64,000 bases of DNA from positions 207,402 through 271,401 of the forward strand of contig NZ_JBFABE010000004.1 in NCBI RefSeq assembly GCF_040640155.1, read 5' to 3'. Of this stretch, positions 53,728 to 61,628 are shown in pieces. A model generated the notes under the pieces. It saw only the letters and a program-made list of their open reading frames with translations. It did no database searches and was not told the DNA's origin. The first letter of the stretch is position 1. Every line of letters starts with the position of its first letter. The position numbers and the translations under genes were made by a program. The stretch comes from Streptosporangium sp040640155 (GTDB lineage Bacteria; Actinomycetota; Actinomycetes; Streptosporangiales; Streptosporangiaceae).

Positions 53728-55788
53728 TCATGGGTGGCTTCGCCGTGTTCCCGCGTTGAGCAGGGCGAGGACGATCTCCTTGGCGGGCTGGGAGTCCCGC
53801 CACGAGTGACGCTCGTCACAGGCGTGATGAATCGCACGTTCGACCAGCACGGCCACGGCACCCGGAAGGGTTCTCCAGATCACCCGGCCAAGTGCCTCGG
53901 CCGCGAACAGGGCGCCGTTCTGGTCATCGAGGGCGTGCAGAGTACGGCAGAGCGCTCGGACCGCTTCGGCGCGGTGGTGGGCGTTGTGCAGGGTCCAGGC
54001 CCACAGGACACCGATCGGTTCGGCGCTCGATGGCTGAAACAGAAGCAGCCATGCCATGAGTGGCTGCTCACCCTCCAGACGGTCGGACCGCAGCACGCCG
54101 AGTACGGCTTCGAGAGCCCTTCTCGCCAAGCCGGGATCCATGCCCGCACCGAGATCGCGCTCCAGGTGTTTGGCCAGTAGCCGGAGGCCGGTCAGCGCCT
54201 CACCGTCCCGCTCCGCCGCGGTCTGGAACAGGAGCCTCAGAGCCCTCTGGGCGATGTTGCTCACCCGGATGCCGCGGAGTGAGAGATACCAGAGCCAGTC
54301 GACGGCCTCACCCGGATACCGGATGGACAGGCCGCCCGCGAACGCGAGAGCCGCGGTCATGGCCTGTGGCTGCCCGGCGTTCTCGACCCACTCCATGGCG
54401 GTGTCGAAGGCGATGACCGCCGTGGTGTCGTCCGCGCACATCATGGAGAGTGTGTTGGCCGCGGTGAGTCGTTCCTGTGCCACTCCTCCCGCCCATGGAC
54501 GCAGGAACGACTCCCTGACCTCCTCGGGACGGGTCCTGGCGAGCAGAGCGAGTCCGGCTGCGGCCTGGACCTGGACATCGGGGAGTTCCTGCGCCAGTTC
54601 GCGGACCCACGCACGTAGTGGCTCCCACACCTGATACCCGTAGTTGAGACAGAGCTGGGTGATCACGTGCTCGCGGTGGTGCGGGCCACAGAAGACCACC
54701 CGCGGCTCACCCGCGTCGGTGGACGTGCCGATCAATGGATGCCGGGTGTTCCACGACCTCCGGGTCTGTGGAAGGTCCTCGTCGATCGGACGCGTTTCGC
54801 GTTCGGCTCCCTGGCGCTCAATCGCGTCCGCGACGTCCGTCAATCGCACCATGAGCCGCTCGAAGATCCGCTCCGGCATGCTGTACGCGAACGCCAGAGC
54901 CGCGACGACCAGCACTTCGGAGCGCTTCGGTTTTCCGTCGAACCACGCGGCGACGGTGGTGCCGTCCAGGTCGGCCAGGATCTCCTGGGCCGGCCGGACC
55001 CCGCCGAGCATCTGCTCCGCCAGTTCGACGATCCGTCGTGGTGAGCGCAGTCCGGTGACGTGCTCACGGAACCAGGGCTCCAGGAGGGCGGGGTGATCGG
55101 TGCCGAGATAGGTGTCGAGCAGTTCCAAAGGGTCGGGAGGCTGCCAGCCGATCTCGAACGCCTCGATCTCGTGGTGCACCTCCATGCGGTTGCGCGTGAT
55201 CACCATATGTGCCCCGGCTTCAGCCAGGCTGGCACTCAGAATCTCGAAGGTGAAGCGCCACACGCTCTTGGTCGGCTTTTCACCGGTCCAGTCGTGGATG
55301 AAGTAGACCCGATTCTTCTTGAACGAGATGGTCGACAGTTCCTCCAGGTCGCGACCAGGGGAGAGGATGATGATCTCGTCCTCGGGTGACATGGTCTGGG
55401 CGAGCAGGGCGATCCCGCTCGTCCACTTGCCGATGCCCTCGCCTCCGGTGAGGACGGCCACCCGCTGTTCCCGTAGGGTCGCCAGCGCCCTGTCGAAGCC
55501 GGCCGGTCTGACGAAATGCCGGAGAGTGCGTTCGATCTCCTTCTCGTCGAGCCGTCTTGACGTCGGCCGCGCCGTTCTGGCGCCCGCCATGCCAAAAGTC
55601 GCCCCCCGTGCCTGCACTTCGGCGAAGAAGTTGTTGATCACGGTGGCCGTCTGGCCGAGAGCGCCCTCGTCGAAGTCCTCATCCGCGCGCTGTACGCCCG
55701 GTTCGTCCCTAGGCTTCTCGTCCCTCTCGGGCTCCATGGGAGGCTCGGACGACGAGTCGTTGTCCAGAGGGGTTTCGGGCGTCGTCAT
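53728..55788 (-). CDS. P-loop NTPase with signalling motif and helical-repeat tail
   Basis: This 686-residue protein starts at ATG 55788 in an ATGA overlap with the cyclase gene. Residues 1-45 are acidic and disordered. Residues 50-66 hold the motif shared with the cyclase tail (VINN-x4-V-x-AR-x-A-x-FG). A P-loop follows at 115-123 (GGEGIGKWT, with tryptophan where Ser/Thr is usual), and a Walker B-like RVYFIHDW near 160. From about 240 onward the protein is an array of amphipathic helices resembling HEAT/ARM repeats, including DVQVQAAAGLALLARTRPEE. This is the build of STAND-type sensors: adaptor, ATPase switch, repeat sensor. The target sensed is unknown. Confidence 0.75.
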   Translation of the reverse strand: MTTPETPLDNDSSSEPPMEPERDEKPRDEPGVQRADEDFDEGALGQTATVINNFFAEVQARGATFGMAGARTARPTSRRLDEKEIERTLRHFVRPAGFDRALATLREQRVAVLTGGEGIGKWTSGIALLAQTMSPEDEIIILSPGRDLEELSTISFKKNRVYFIHDWTGEKPTKSVWRFTFEILSASLAEAGAHMVITRNRMEVHHEIEAFEIGWQPPDPLELLDTYLGTDHPALLEPWFREHVTGLRSPRRIVELAEQMLGGVRPAQEILADLDGTTVAAWFDGKPKRSEVLVVAALAFAYSMPERIFERLMVRLTDVADAIERQGAERETRPIDEDLPQTRRSWNTRHPLIGTSTDAGEPRVVFCGPHHREHVITQLCLNYGYQVWEPLRAWVRELAQELPDVQVQAAAGLALLARTRPEEVRESFLRPWAGGVAQERLTAANTLSMMCADDTTAVIAFDTAMEWVENAGQPQAMTAALAFAGGLSIRYPGEAVDWLWYLSLRGIRVSNIAQRALRLLFQTAAERDGEALTGLRLLAKHLERDLGAGMDPGLARRALEAVLGVLRSDRLEGEQPLMAWLLLFQPSSAEPIGVLWAWTLHNAHHRAEAVRALCRTLHALDDQNGALFAAEALGRVIWRTLPGAVAVLVERAIHHACDERHSWRDSQPAKEIVLALLNAGTRRSHP

Positions 55789-56516
55789 TTACGACTGATC
55801 CCGAAGATCGCCTGGCGCGCGTCGACGGTCCCGCTGAGATTGTTGATCACTTCCGCGCTCTGGGAAGCGTGCGCGTCGGCCCTGTTCATCCGATCGTCGG
55901 ATTCCGCAGAGTCGGACAGGAGACGCAAATCGCTGGAATTAAATTCTGGACTCCATATCCATGCAGGGCTGGAGAACTCCTTCTCTCGAACCATCACCCG
56001 ATGGAAGTCGTCGGACGCGTAGGAGGTGTGTCCCTGTCGCACCACGTCTTCGAAAACGCGCTGGGAGAGAATGAGAACAATATTCACGTCTTCCCTGTCG
56101 TCGAAGATCTTCTTGAGCGGTCGCCAGTTGACCAGCCGACTCGCCTCCACGACCGCCTGGCCGGCGTATCCGTTGGCGGACGGATAGGCGGTACCGAAGG
56201 CGAGCGCCACCCTGAGTCGAAGTCGCAGATCCGCCCCCAGTCCCTCGTTGTACTCGACGAGCCCTTGGTGGAGAGCGCGTATGTACTGGTCGACGACGAG
56301 AGGATCCGGTTCGTTCGCCGGCAGTACCGCAAGTTCGCCGTCGCCTTCCGGCTGTATCGCCCACCGGTGCCGGTTGAGCCCGGCGCTGTCGGCGGCCTCC
56401 CGGTGAAGATCGATGAAGCCGCGCTGCATGGCCTCATGACGCTTGTCGGTTCCTCGTCCGTAACCTCTCAGGTCGCTCGACACGATGAGGGCGCGTCCGA
56501 AATCGCCGCTTTTCAT
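55785..56516 (-). CDS. Class III nucleotide cyclase-like protein (Pycsar/STAND-associated type)
   Basis: The 243-residue protein resembles the actinobacterial cyclase homology proteins found with antiviral and STAND genes. VSSDLRGYGRGTDKR carries the first metal aspartate (D15), QPEGDGELAVLP the second (D59), then LRLRLRVALAFGTAY, and GQAVVEASRLVNWRPLK where R127 keeps the transition-state arginine. The usual asparagine of GxxVNxAxR is valine (V123). YASDDFHRVMVREKEFSSPA is the family's closing stretch. The last 21 residues hold the VINN-type motif. It heads the four-gene islet operon. It may make a cyclic pyrimidine or purine nucleotide, or be a binding-only relic. Confidence 0.72.
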   Translation of the reverse strand: MKSGDFGRALIVSSDLRGYGRGTDKRHEAMQRGFIDLHREAADSAGLNRHRWAIQPEGDGELAVLPANEPDPLVVDQYIRALHQGLVEYNEGLGADLRLRLRVALAFGTAYPSANGYAGQAVVEASRLVNWRPLKKIFDDREDVNIVLILSQRVFEDVVRQGHTSYASDDFHRVMVREKEFSSPAWIWSPEFNSSDLRLLSDSAESDDRMNRADAHASQSAEVINNLSGTVDARQAIFGISRK

Positions 56517-56586
56517 AGATTCTTCTGGTTCCTTGCCTTCTGGTAGCAGATCTAGGTTGAAGCCCTCAGTGTGGATGGATGTCGAC

Positions 56587-56618
56587 CATCACATCCCCTA
56601 CGAGTAGGGGATGTGATG
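56587..56618. promoter_or_regulatory. Perfect 32-bp palindrome in the divergent islet promoter
   Basis: CATCACATCCCCTAC (56587-56601) and its exact complement (56604-56618) flank GA. It lies midway between the cyclase start (56516) and the TM-effector-like start (56720), with no T-run, so an operator or structured leader is likelier than a terminator. The core GAGTAGG recurs nearby at 56631-56638 and, inverted, at 56657-56664. Confidence 0.65.
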
Positions 56619-56719
56619 GGGCAGATATGGAGAGTAGGCCCAAGAGTGGATTAATACCTACTCGCAGCCGGGTTCGCGTCCTTTCCTAGGACTCGATCCC
56701 AAGAAGCGAGGATGAAACG

Positions 56720-57232
56720 ATGCGCCGGAAGAGACAAAAAGCCCGCAACTTACCAAACGGAGATCTGGGTGACGCGCTGGCGACGATGATCTCGTTCCAG
56801 AACTACGTTCAGCACGCCGACGGGAAGGCCGGGGTCCTGGTGGTGTCACACGCGGGAGCCGCCGCGATGGTCGCCGCTCAGACCGGAGCGGTCGCCAGGC
56901 TCGAGGGTGCGGGTCTCGCCGCAGGACTTGCCCTGCTGAGCCTCTTCCTGCTGGGCTTTCTTGTATCCGGATATCACATACTTCAGGTCATTCGTCCTGT
57001 TTTGCGACCGCCGACGTTACGTAGCCGGTACGGCATCACCGGAGTGGACGCCACGGCCATGCCGACCACCGAAGATGTCACGACCAACCTCGCAGAGGCA
57101 TGGGCGATGGCCCGCCTTCTGGCGAAGATCGCCCAGCGTAAATACCGCCACGTGTCCAGAGCCCTGCCGTGGGCCGGGCTGATGTTCGTCTCGGCGATAT
57201 CGTGGACAGTTCTTCTCGCGGCGTGGCGATGA
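56720..57232 (+). CDS. Pycsar TM effector-like protein (DUF5706 type)
   Basis: ATG 56720 is preceded by GAGGA. The 170-residue protein has a short basic head, the segment MISFQNYVQHADGKAGVLVV, typical of PycTM/DUF5706 proteins (Q..v..AD.KAg at the mouth of helix 1), two membrane helices (about 38-58 and 64-89), a cytoplasmic loop with a conserved-looking charged helix (LAEAWAMARLLAKIAQRKYR), and a C-terminal helix (PWAGLMFVSAISWTVLLAAW). PycTM effectors damage the inner membrane after binding a cyclic pyrimidine nucleotide made by a neighbouring cyclase. Here the cyclase-like gene is the divergent neighbour, which fits that scheme. Confidence 0.72.
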   Translation: MRRKRQKARNLPNGDLGDALATMISFQNYVQHADGKAGVLVVSHAGAAAMVAAQTGAVARLEGAGLAAGLALLSLFLLGFLVSGYHILQVIRPVLRPPTLRSRYGITGVDATAMPTTEDVTTNLAEAWAMARLLAKIAQRKYRHVSRALPWAGLMFVSAISWTVLLAAWR

Positions 57233-57263
57233 CGATGTGCCCGGCAATGAAACCCAGGGACTC

Positions 57264-57992
57264 TCAACCCATCGAGCCGAAGGTGCGTAGCGCTTCCAGA
57301 TCCGTGATGATCATCTTCTTGTAGTCGGTCAGCAGCAGTCCGTGCTGTTTGAGAATCCGAACCGCCTTGTTCACCGCGGCCTCTTTGGCCCCGATCAGCC
57401 GCCCCAGTTCGGGTTGCGACAGCGTGACGCCAAGGTGTGTGCCGTCCTCGACGGTGAATCCGTGGCGCGCCGCCAGCTCGTCGAGCACCCGTGCCAGTCG
57501 CACCGGCACATCGAAGGCGGCGAACTCGAGCCTGCGCCGGTTGGCCGATTCGAGCCGTTCAGCCATCATCGTGGCCAGCGCGGACCACAGACGCGGATGT
57601 TCGTCGAGGTGGGCGAAGAACACAGGTGCGGCGATTCGAAAAGTGATCAGTGGGGTGCACGCTGTGACCGTCGCCGAGCGATCCCTCTCTCTGAGAGTTC
57701 CCATCTCGCCCACGAGATCGCCGCTCAGCCGTATGCCGAGCAAGACCTCCGTACCGTCGGCGAGGACGGCCGTCACCTTCGCGCAGGCAGGTGACGTGGC
57801 ATGAACGGCACGGAGCAGGAGAACATGATCACAGTGTTGGTCACCCTGCCGGATCAGGACCGCCCCGGGTTCGTGTCGTTGTGGTTTGCCCAGGTTGAAG
57901 AGCTCGCTCCGAGCCTTGTCGTCAAGAACCGACATCAGAGTTCCCGTCGGCCAGGAAGAGCCGGGACCATGGAGAGATGTTCTACCGAGCAT
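57264..57992 (-). CDS. Crp/Fnr-family regulator with cyclic-nucleotide-binding domain
   Basis: I use ATG 57992 because GAGGAGG lies 4 bases upstream; an in-frame ATG at 57935 has a poor site. The 242-residue protein has an N-terminal cNMP-binding barrel (PGAVLIRQGDQHCDHVLLLR) with a phosphate-binding cassette GDLVGEMGTLRERDRSATVT. Its glutamate and arginine are those that hold the cyclic phosphate in Crp. A dimer helix and a winged-helix DNA-binding domain follow (LGVTLSQPELGRLIGAKEAA, VNKAVRILKQHGLL). It is convergent with the TM-effector-like gene (31 bases apart). It may read the nucleotide made by the islet cyclase and bind the palindrome at 56587 (inference). Confidence 0.82.
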   Translation of the reverse strand: MLGRTSLHGPGSSWPTGTLMSVLDDKARSELFNLGKPQRHEPGAVLIRQGDQHCDHVLLLRAVHATSPACAKVTAVLADGTEVLLGIRLSGDLVGEMGTLRERDRSATVTACTPLITFRIAAPVFFAHLDEHPRLWSALATMMAERLESANRRRLEFAAFDVPVRLARVLDELAARHGFTVEDGTHLGVTLSQPELGRLIGAKEAAVNKAVRILKQHGLLLTDYKKMIITDLEALRTFGSMG

Positions 57993-58282
57993 GAGGCCTC
58001 CTCGACGATGAGGGCACGGGCTCCATCGGCTTGCCGGTCGTCATGCTTCTCCGGGGCCGCAGATGACGACCTTCAACGTGAAGCCGGTTATCAGCATGCC
58101 ACCGGTCCATCAGGCAGGTGGCCTTGTCGGGACAAGCGCTCTTCTGTCCGGTGAGTGATAACAGCGTTCCATAAGCTGTAGCTGCAAGGGAGAAGACGTC
58201 CCGCGTCCAGCAGAATAGGGTTCGTCGTCTCACGCACCGCACAACCGGTTTCTCCGTGCGGGATCAGTGGATGACCTGACCT

Positions 58283-59794
58283 ATGGAGCGGACAAGTTTG
58301 AGATCGCGTGCGGCCGCCGCGCTGGTGGCGCTCACCCTGTTCGCGGCAGCCTGCAACGGCGGCGATGACGGCGACGGCTCCGCGGGCGGCGGTGACCGCG
58401 GTACCGCCGGCGCGGGCGCCTCGCTCGGCTGGGACGGGTGCGGGGACGGTTTCGAGTGCGCCCGGCTCGCCGTGCCGCTCGACCACGCCAGACCGGACGG
58501 CGAGCGGATCGAGCTCAGCGTGATCCGGCTCCCCGTCTCGGGAAGGCGGATCGGCTCGCTCCTGCTCAACCCGGGAGGACCCGGCGGCTCCGGGGTGCAG
58601 TACGCGCGCGGCGCCCGCACCGTGGTGAGCGCGGCCCTGCGGGAGCGTTTCGACATCGTGGGCTTCGACCCGCGCGGCGTCGGCGAATCCGCCCCGGTGC
58701 GGTGCCTGCCCTCGGCCGAGCTGGACGACTACATCGGCCTGGACGGATCGCCCGACTCGCCACGGGAGGTCACCGTGCTCGCCGAGGGCTCGCGACGCTT
58801 CGTCTCCGGCTGCCGGGCCCGTTCGGACAGACTCCTGCCGCACGTCGGCACGGCCGACGTGGCCCGCGACATGGACCTGCTGCGCGCCGCGGTCGGCGAC
58901 TCCCGTCTCACCTACCTGGGCAAGTCGTACGGCACGCAACTGGGGGCGTTCTACGCCGATCTCTTCCCCGACCGGGTCCGCGCCCTCGTCCTGGACGGCG
59001 CCGTGGACGTCTCGCTCGGCCCGCTGGAGGTGGGCGCCTCCCAGGCGCACGGGTTCGAGATCGCGCTGGACTCCTTCCTGCGCGACTGCCTGGGGGCCGG
59101 GGACTGCCCCTTCGCCGGGTCCGTCGCCTCCGCCCGCGCGAAGATCGCCGGCCTGCTCCGTCGCGTGGACACCACCCCCCTGACCAACACGACCGGCGAC
59201 GGCCGTACCGTGACCCAGGCCTGGACCGTCCTCGGTGTCATCGCCCCCCTCTACGACCGGCAGGCCTGGCCGCTCCTGCGCCAGGCGCTCGGCCGGGCGC
59301 TCCAGGGCGACGGCACCCCCCTGCTGCGCCTGGCCGACTGGCTGATGGACCGGAAGGAGAACGGGCAGTACGCCAACCAGACCGAGGCGAACCTCGCCGT
59401 CAGCTGTGTCGACGCCCCCTACCCCGGCGACCCGGCCGCCTACGCGGCCGCGGCCCGTGAAGCCGAGAAGAAGGCACCCCTGTTCGGGGCCTACGTCGTG
59501 TGGAGCGCGCTGCCCTGCGCGTACTGGCCGGTCAAGGGGGAGGAGCGGGAGAGGATCGACGCCCCCGGCGCCCCGCCCATCATGGTCGTCGGCACCGAGC
59601 GCGACCCGGCCACACCCTACGAGTGGTCCGAGGCGCTGGCCTCCCAGCTGTCCTCGGGCGTCCTGGTCGGTTTCGACGGCGACGGGCACACCGCCTACCT
59701 GAGCGGCTCGGCGTGCGTGGACCGCCTCGTGGACGACTACCTGATCGATCTGGCCGTTCCCAGGGACGGTACCCGCTGTCCCAAGATCCGTTGA
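58283..59794 (+). CDS. Secreted TAP-like alpha/beta hydrolase (tripeptidyl aminopeptidase type)
   Basis: The 503-residue protein begins at ATG 58283 with a lipoprotein-like signal (LVALTLFAAACNGG). The alpha/beta-hydrolase core has LLLNPGGPGGSGVQ (oxyanion region), DIVGFDPRGVGESAPV, nucleophile serine in TYLGKSYGTQLGAFYADLFP, a TAP-like C-terminal domain with the aspartate in VVGTERDPATPYEW and the histidine in GFDGDGHTAYL. Four or more cysteines fit an exported enzyme. Homologues release N-terminal tripeptides or hydrolyse esters. A gene of this type commonly lies near topA-tmk-holB and a tRNA-Thr in actinomycetes. Confidence 0.9.
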   Translation: MERTSLRSRAAAALVALTLFAAACNGGDDGDGSAGGGDRGTAGAGASLGWDGCGDGFECARLAVPLDHARPDGERIELSVIRLPVSGRRIGSLLLNPGGPGGSGVQYARGARTVVSAALRERFDIVGFDPRGVGESAPVRCLPSAELDDYIGLDGSPDSPREVTVLAEGSRRFVSGCRARSDRLLPHVGTADVARDMDLLRAAVGDSRLTYLGKSYGTQLGAFYADLFPDRVRALVLDGAVDVSLGPLEVGASQAHGFEIALDSFLRDCLGAGDCPFAGSVASARAKIAGLLRRVDTTPLTNTTGDGRTVTQAWTVLGVIAPLYDRQAWPLLRQALGRALQGDGTPLLRLADWLMDRKENGQYANQTEANLAVSCVDAPYPGDPAAYAAAAREAEKKAPLFGAYVVWSALPCAYWPVKGEERERIDAPGAPPIMVVGTERDPATPYEWSEALASQLSSGVLVGFDGDGHTAYLSGSACVDRLVDDYLIDLAVPRDGTRCPKIR

Positions 59795-59860
59795 TTCCGG
59801 GGCGCGGAGAGCCCTCGGAAGCCTGTAGACTGCCGTAGGTCGTGTCGAAGGACACGGCAC

Positions 59861-59937
59861 GCCGCCTTAGCTCAGTCGGCCAGAGCACTTCACTCGTAAT
59901 GAAGGGGTCTGGGGTTCGATTCCCCAAGGCGGCTCCA
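59861..59937 (+). tRNA. tRNA-Thr(CGT)
   Basis: The cloverleaf is complete. Acceptor GCCGCCT pairs with AGGCGGC, the D-arm is GCTC...GAGC, the anticodon arm is CTTCA-CTCGTAA-TGAAG with anticodon CGT, and the T-arm is GGGG-TTCGATT-CCCC. U is the discriminator and CCA is encoded (59935-59937). It reads ACG codons. Confidence 0.97.
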
Positions 59938-59940
59938 GGT

Positions 59941-59975
59941 CAGAGGCCCTCCGGGATCATCCCGGGGGGCCTCTG
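59941..59975 (+). terminator. Terminator of tRNA-Thr
   Basis: An almost perfect long hairpin (CAGAGGCCC... to ...GGGCCTCTG with an inner CCGGGATCATCCCGG) starts 3 bases after the encoded CCA. Confidence 0.85.
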
Positions 59976-60167
59976 TCATGTCCGTACAGCAGCGAAACAC
60001 GTACAGAAGGCAGTGGCATCCTCCGGACCCAGCGACAGTAACCGCCCGGCGAGGACAGAGACGCCGTGGTTGTCGACAACCCCGTCGAGCATGTCGATAA
60101 GGTTCCAGAACTCGTCTTCTCCCACCCGCTTCTTCTTCCTCCGCACGCAAGACGGCGAGGGGGCCAT
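59976..60167 (-). pseudogene. N-terminal fragment of a DUF4240-like protein
   Basis: The frame from ATG 60167 (or GTG 60146) encodes RVGEDEFWNLIDMLDGVVDN, the opening typical of DUF4240 proteins, and GRLLSLGPEDATAFCTCFAA. It then stops at 59976, immediately after the tRNA-Thr terminator, where about 100 more residues are expected. The gene looks truncated at the tRNA end, perhaps by an old integration or deletion. The frame is open upstream to 60311 without a recognisable sequence. The interval 60168-60396 otherwise shows nothing I can assign. Confidence 0.5.
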
Positions 60168-60396
60168 GTCCGTGTCGCCCCCCTCGCTGCTCAGAACAAT
60201 CACGTGGAGCCTTCCGGCCGGTTGAGTGCTCGTGGTGAGAGTTCCTACCAAGACCTCAGTGCGCAGGTGCTCACAGGCGGTTTCGGTGAGGCCTCGGTTC
60301 CTACGCGACAATTACAAAGATTCGCTCGTGTCTTCGTGCCTGGCACTCCTGGGCTCTTCATGTACAGAGGTTCATGAAACTCGGTTCCTGCGCGGA

Positions 60397-61272
60397 TCAA
60401 TCGGTGTTGACGGCGTGGGCCTCCTGGACGCCAGGCATGTCCTTGACGGCCTTCATCACCATCCGCGCGTCACCAGGACGCGTGAGCCTGATGTGGTAAC
60501 TCTCCGAAAACATTGAGGTTCTGAACTTCCCGTTCATCCAGAAGTACTCGAACACCCGTTTGGCGTGTGCGGCATCCTCGACGTAGATCCGCTGGACCTG
60601 CCGCATGCCGCTCAGCCGGCCCTCGATCGCGGCCTTCTCCTGCCGAGTGACGGGCCCGCGCTTGGCGCAAGGGCCGTCATACGGTTTCTCTCCTCCGCAC
60701 AGTGTGACGCTGACGTCCGCCTTGCCCTTCCAGAAACGAGCGCCCCAGACGAAGACATTGGATACGCCCGGCGTCTTCTTCGCTACGGTCCGGAAGGACG
60801 CGACGTCGGCCCGTCGTCGGAGCATGCCCCTGAACGACTCCGGCATGTCACTCGGCTCCATCGCCGAGATCAGGGCCTCGTCATCGTTGCGCTCTTTGAA
60901 ATTCGCCCATGCCTGCGTACGGGACTCGAACCTCACACCCTTCACCTGCGGCATCGCCTCCAGTCTCGCCCGGAGCGCGCGCCGCTGCTTCGCGGTGATC
61001 GCCCGCTTGCGACAGATGTCGAACGGATCGTCAGACCGGCACAGGAAGAGAGTGAACTCCGCGCCCTGCGGCCAGGGCCCGTCCGGCGGCGGGGACAACT
61101 TCTGCTCGCCGGTCCAAGACCCGGCAGGCGGAGACGCTTGAGCGCGGCCGGGGTCCTCGTTCGCGGCGTCGGCCGCTTCACTCAATGTCACGGCGGTGAC
61201 GGTGGCGACGACCGCGAGCACGATGCGCCGGATACCGGCCCGGGATCCGCGTGCCCTGGGTTCAGAAGGCAT
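60397..61272 (-). CDS. Orphan protein with two FtsX-extracellular-domain-like modules
   Basis: From ATG 61272 (MPSEPRARGSRAG) the product has 291 residues; upstream in-frame starts have no ribosome site. One hydrophobic segment (about residues 15-35, IVLAVVATVTAVTLSEAADA) is a signal peptide or anchor. Two modules follow, each with the FtsX_ECD pattern: FTLFLCRSDDPFDICRKRAI with LRARLEAMPQVKGVRFESRT, and DVSVTLCGGEKPYDGPCAKR with IEGRLSGMRQVQRIYVEDAA. In FtsX this domain activates wall hydrolases. Here no permease or FtsE gene is present, so it may compete for or regulate those partners (inference). Confidence 0.78.
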   Translation of the reverse strand: MPSEPRARGSRAGIRRIVLAVVATVTAVTLSEAADAANEDPGRAQASPPAGSWTGEQKLSPPPDGPWPQGAEFTLFLCRSDDPFDICRKRAITAKQRRALRARLEAMPQVKGVRFESRTQAWANFKERNDDEALISAMEPSDMPESFRGMLRRRADVASFRTVAKKTPGVSNVFVWGARFWKGKADVSVTLCGGEKPYDGPCAKRGPVTRQEKAAIEGRLSGMRQVQRIYVEDAAHAKRVFEYFWMNGKFRTSMFSESYHIRLTRPGDARMVMKAVKDMPGVQEAHAVNTD

Positions 61273-61628
61273 CTTGTCCGATTCCACCGCCCAAATATGG
61301 CGATCTTTCTTTTCTGTGGCAAGTTCTCCGGGTATCCCCTTCCCGGGACGGAGGACAATGGCACGGAGAAGGCCGGGAGGGGGCGATGCCGATTCAGTCC
61401 CGCGGGATATGTGTGAGATGATCTTTGGATTCAGAGCCACGGGAGACCCCGTGTGAACAGCTCCCGGTGCCGGACGGCCATGTTTCTCCAGTCCGCGGGT
61501 GCTGCGACGAACCTTGGAGCCCAAGCTTCGGGGCCGAAGACGATCTAGGCTGAGCGCTCGATCCACGATGAAGCGGCGGCAACCTTGCTTCCCTTACCGG
61601 AGATTCCCCCTCACCGGGGACACCTCTG
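61273..61628. other. Upstream region between the FtsX-domain gene and a small hypothetical operon
   Basis: The interval has AT-richer DNA near 61290-61330 and 61400-61440 that may carry divergent promoters. I see no convincing gene; open frames lack ribosome sites and typical bias. Confidence 0.45.

Noticed and set aside
56587..56618. Terminator for the islet operon
   Set aside because: It lies upstream of both divergent genes and has no T-run on either side.
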